Origin: Pseudomonadota bacterium
Lineage (GTDB): Bacteria > Pseudomonadota > Alphaproteobacteria > Rhodobacterales > Rhodobacteraceae
Length of the DNA: 5,890 nt
Assembly (NCBI GenBank): GCA_027623875.1
Contig: JAQBUS010000092.1
Location: forward strand, 1 to 5,890
Direction: 5' to 3'
This document shows positions 5,335 to 5,890 of the stretch, piece by piece. Made by a program: the position numbers and the translations under genes. How positions within the stretch are numbered: the stretch's first letter is position 1; every line of letters starts with the position of its first letter. Below the pieces are notes generated by a model that saw only the letters and a program-made list of their open reading frames with translations, was not told the DNA's origin and made no database searches.

Positions 5335-5890
5335 ATGCGTCGGGTCGTTGTTACAGGGTTGGGAGTCGTGTCTCCCATAGGCAACTCATCGGTAGAGGTA
5401 TCCAACTCGCTTACTAAAGGAATTTCTGGAATTGAGTTTTCAGAGGTAATGGCTGAGAAGGGTTTTCGAAGCCAAGTCGCGGGCACTCTAAAGATTGATG
5501 TGTCAGATAAAATAGATAAGAGACTTTTACGATTTATGGGTCCAGGTGCTGCTTATGCATACTTGGCTATGGAGCAGGCAATTTCTGATGCAGGATTAGA
5601 GCCTAGTGATATAGTAAACAATCGAACTGGGTTAATTGCCGGATCTGGAGGTCCATCTACCTCTTCAATGTTTGCCGCGCACCAAATTGTACTAGCAAAA
5701 GGATCTCCAAAAAGAATTGGGCCTTTCGCGGTTCCGAAGTGTATGTCGTCGACTATTTCAGCTAATTTGGCAACGGCATTTCAAATAAAGGGTATAAATT
5801 ATTCGATTACATCTGCTTGTTCGACATCTTTGCATTGTATCGGTTCTGCTTCTGAGCAAATTCAAATGGGAAAGCAGGATATTATGTTTG
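5335..5890 (+). CDS. fabB: 3-oxoacyl-ACP synthase I FabB (5' part, runs off the window)
   Basis: FabB condenses malonyl-ACP with acyl-ACP and elongates the cis-3-decenoyl-ACP made by FabA, so the pair forms the unsaturated fatty acid branch. The first 185 codons of about 405 are present, and the frame is open to the right edge. The N-terminus has the thiolase-fold start RRVVVTGLGVVSPIGN (2-17). The nucleophile is Cys162 in SACSTSLHCIG (160-170). GPGAAYAYLAMEQAI (69-83) and EQIQMGKQDI (174-183) resemble E. coli FabB more than FabF. The catalytic His residues lie beyond the window. The start is secure: AGGAG at 5324-5328 is 6 nt before the ATG, 16 bp after the fabA stop. In many alphaproteobacteria fabI, an enoyl-ACP reductase gene, follows; that cannot be seen here. 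Confidence 0.96.
   Translation, partial: MRRVVVTGLGVVSPIGNSSVEVSNSLTKGISGIEFSEVMAEKGFRSQVAGTLKIDVSDKIDKRLLRFMGPGAAYAYLAMEQAISDAGLEPSDIVNNRTGLIAGSGGPSTSSMFAAHQIVLAKGSPKRIGPFAVPKCMSSTISANLATAFQIKGINYSITSACSTSLHCIGSASEQIQMGKQDIMF

Overview
The window looks like chromosomal DNA from an AT-rich alphaproteobacterium (G+C near 40% by eye, not counted). The main taxonomic clue is a clear Irr-type Fur-family regulator, a lineage largely confined to Alphaproteobacteria, divergent from fabA-fabB, an arrangement I recall as recurrent in that class. A free-living marine lineage would fit the low G+C, but that is inference.

Layout: (1) 1-2129, plus strand: the 3' part of a peptide-type ABC transporter permease (DppC/OppC family), followed 27 bp later by a two-domain ATPase carrying both nucleotide-binding domains in one chain. 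This is the end of a peptide/small-molecule import operon whose substrate-binding protein and first permease would lie upstream. (2) 2130-2264: a 135-bp spacer with a near-symmetric 64-nt inverted repeat and a good sigma70-like promoter. (3) 2265-3053, plus: an SDR-fold oxidoreductase whose catalytic Tyr and Lys are replaced by Ser and Arg. (4) 3073-4179, minus: a sulfite-oxidase-fold molybdenum enzyme with no visible export signal, convergent with the SDR gene. (5) 4228-4650, minus: irr, 48 bp upstream of the molybdoenzyme gene and on the same strand, so the two may share a transcript. (6) 4651-4811: a divergent control region. (7) 4812-5890, plus: fabA and the first 185 codons of fabB.

Functionally, the right half combines iron/haem-responsive regulation (Irr) with the FabA/FabB route to unsaturated fatty acids, and the molybdoenzyme sits beside it. 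The left half is nutrient import plus a probable accessory oxidoreductase. No mobile element, CRISPR array, tRNA or rRNA was seen. I found no clear undescribed multi-gene system. The most interesting points are two enzymes with altered active sites (the SDR and the sulfite-oxidase-like protein), the structured spacer at 2139-2202, and possible operators in the irr/fabA control region.
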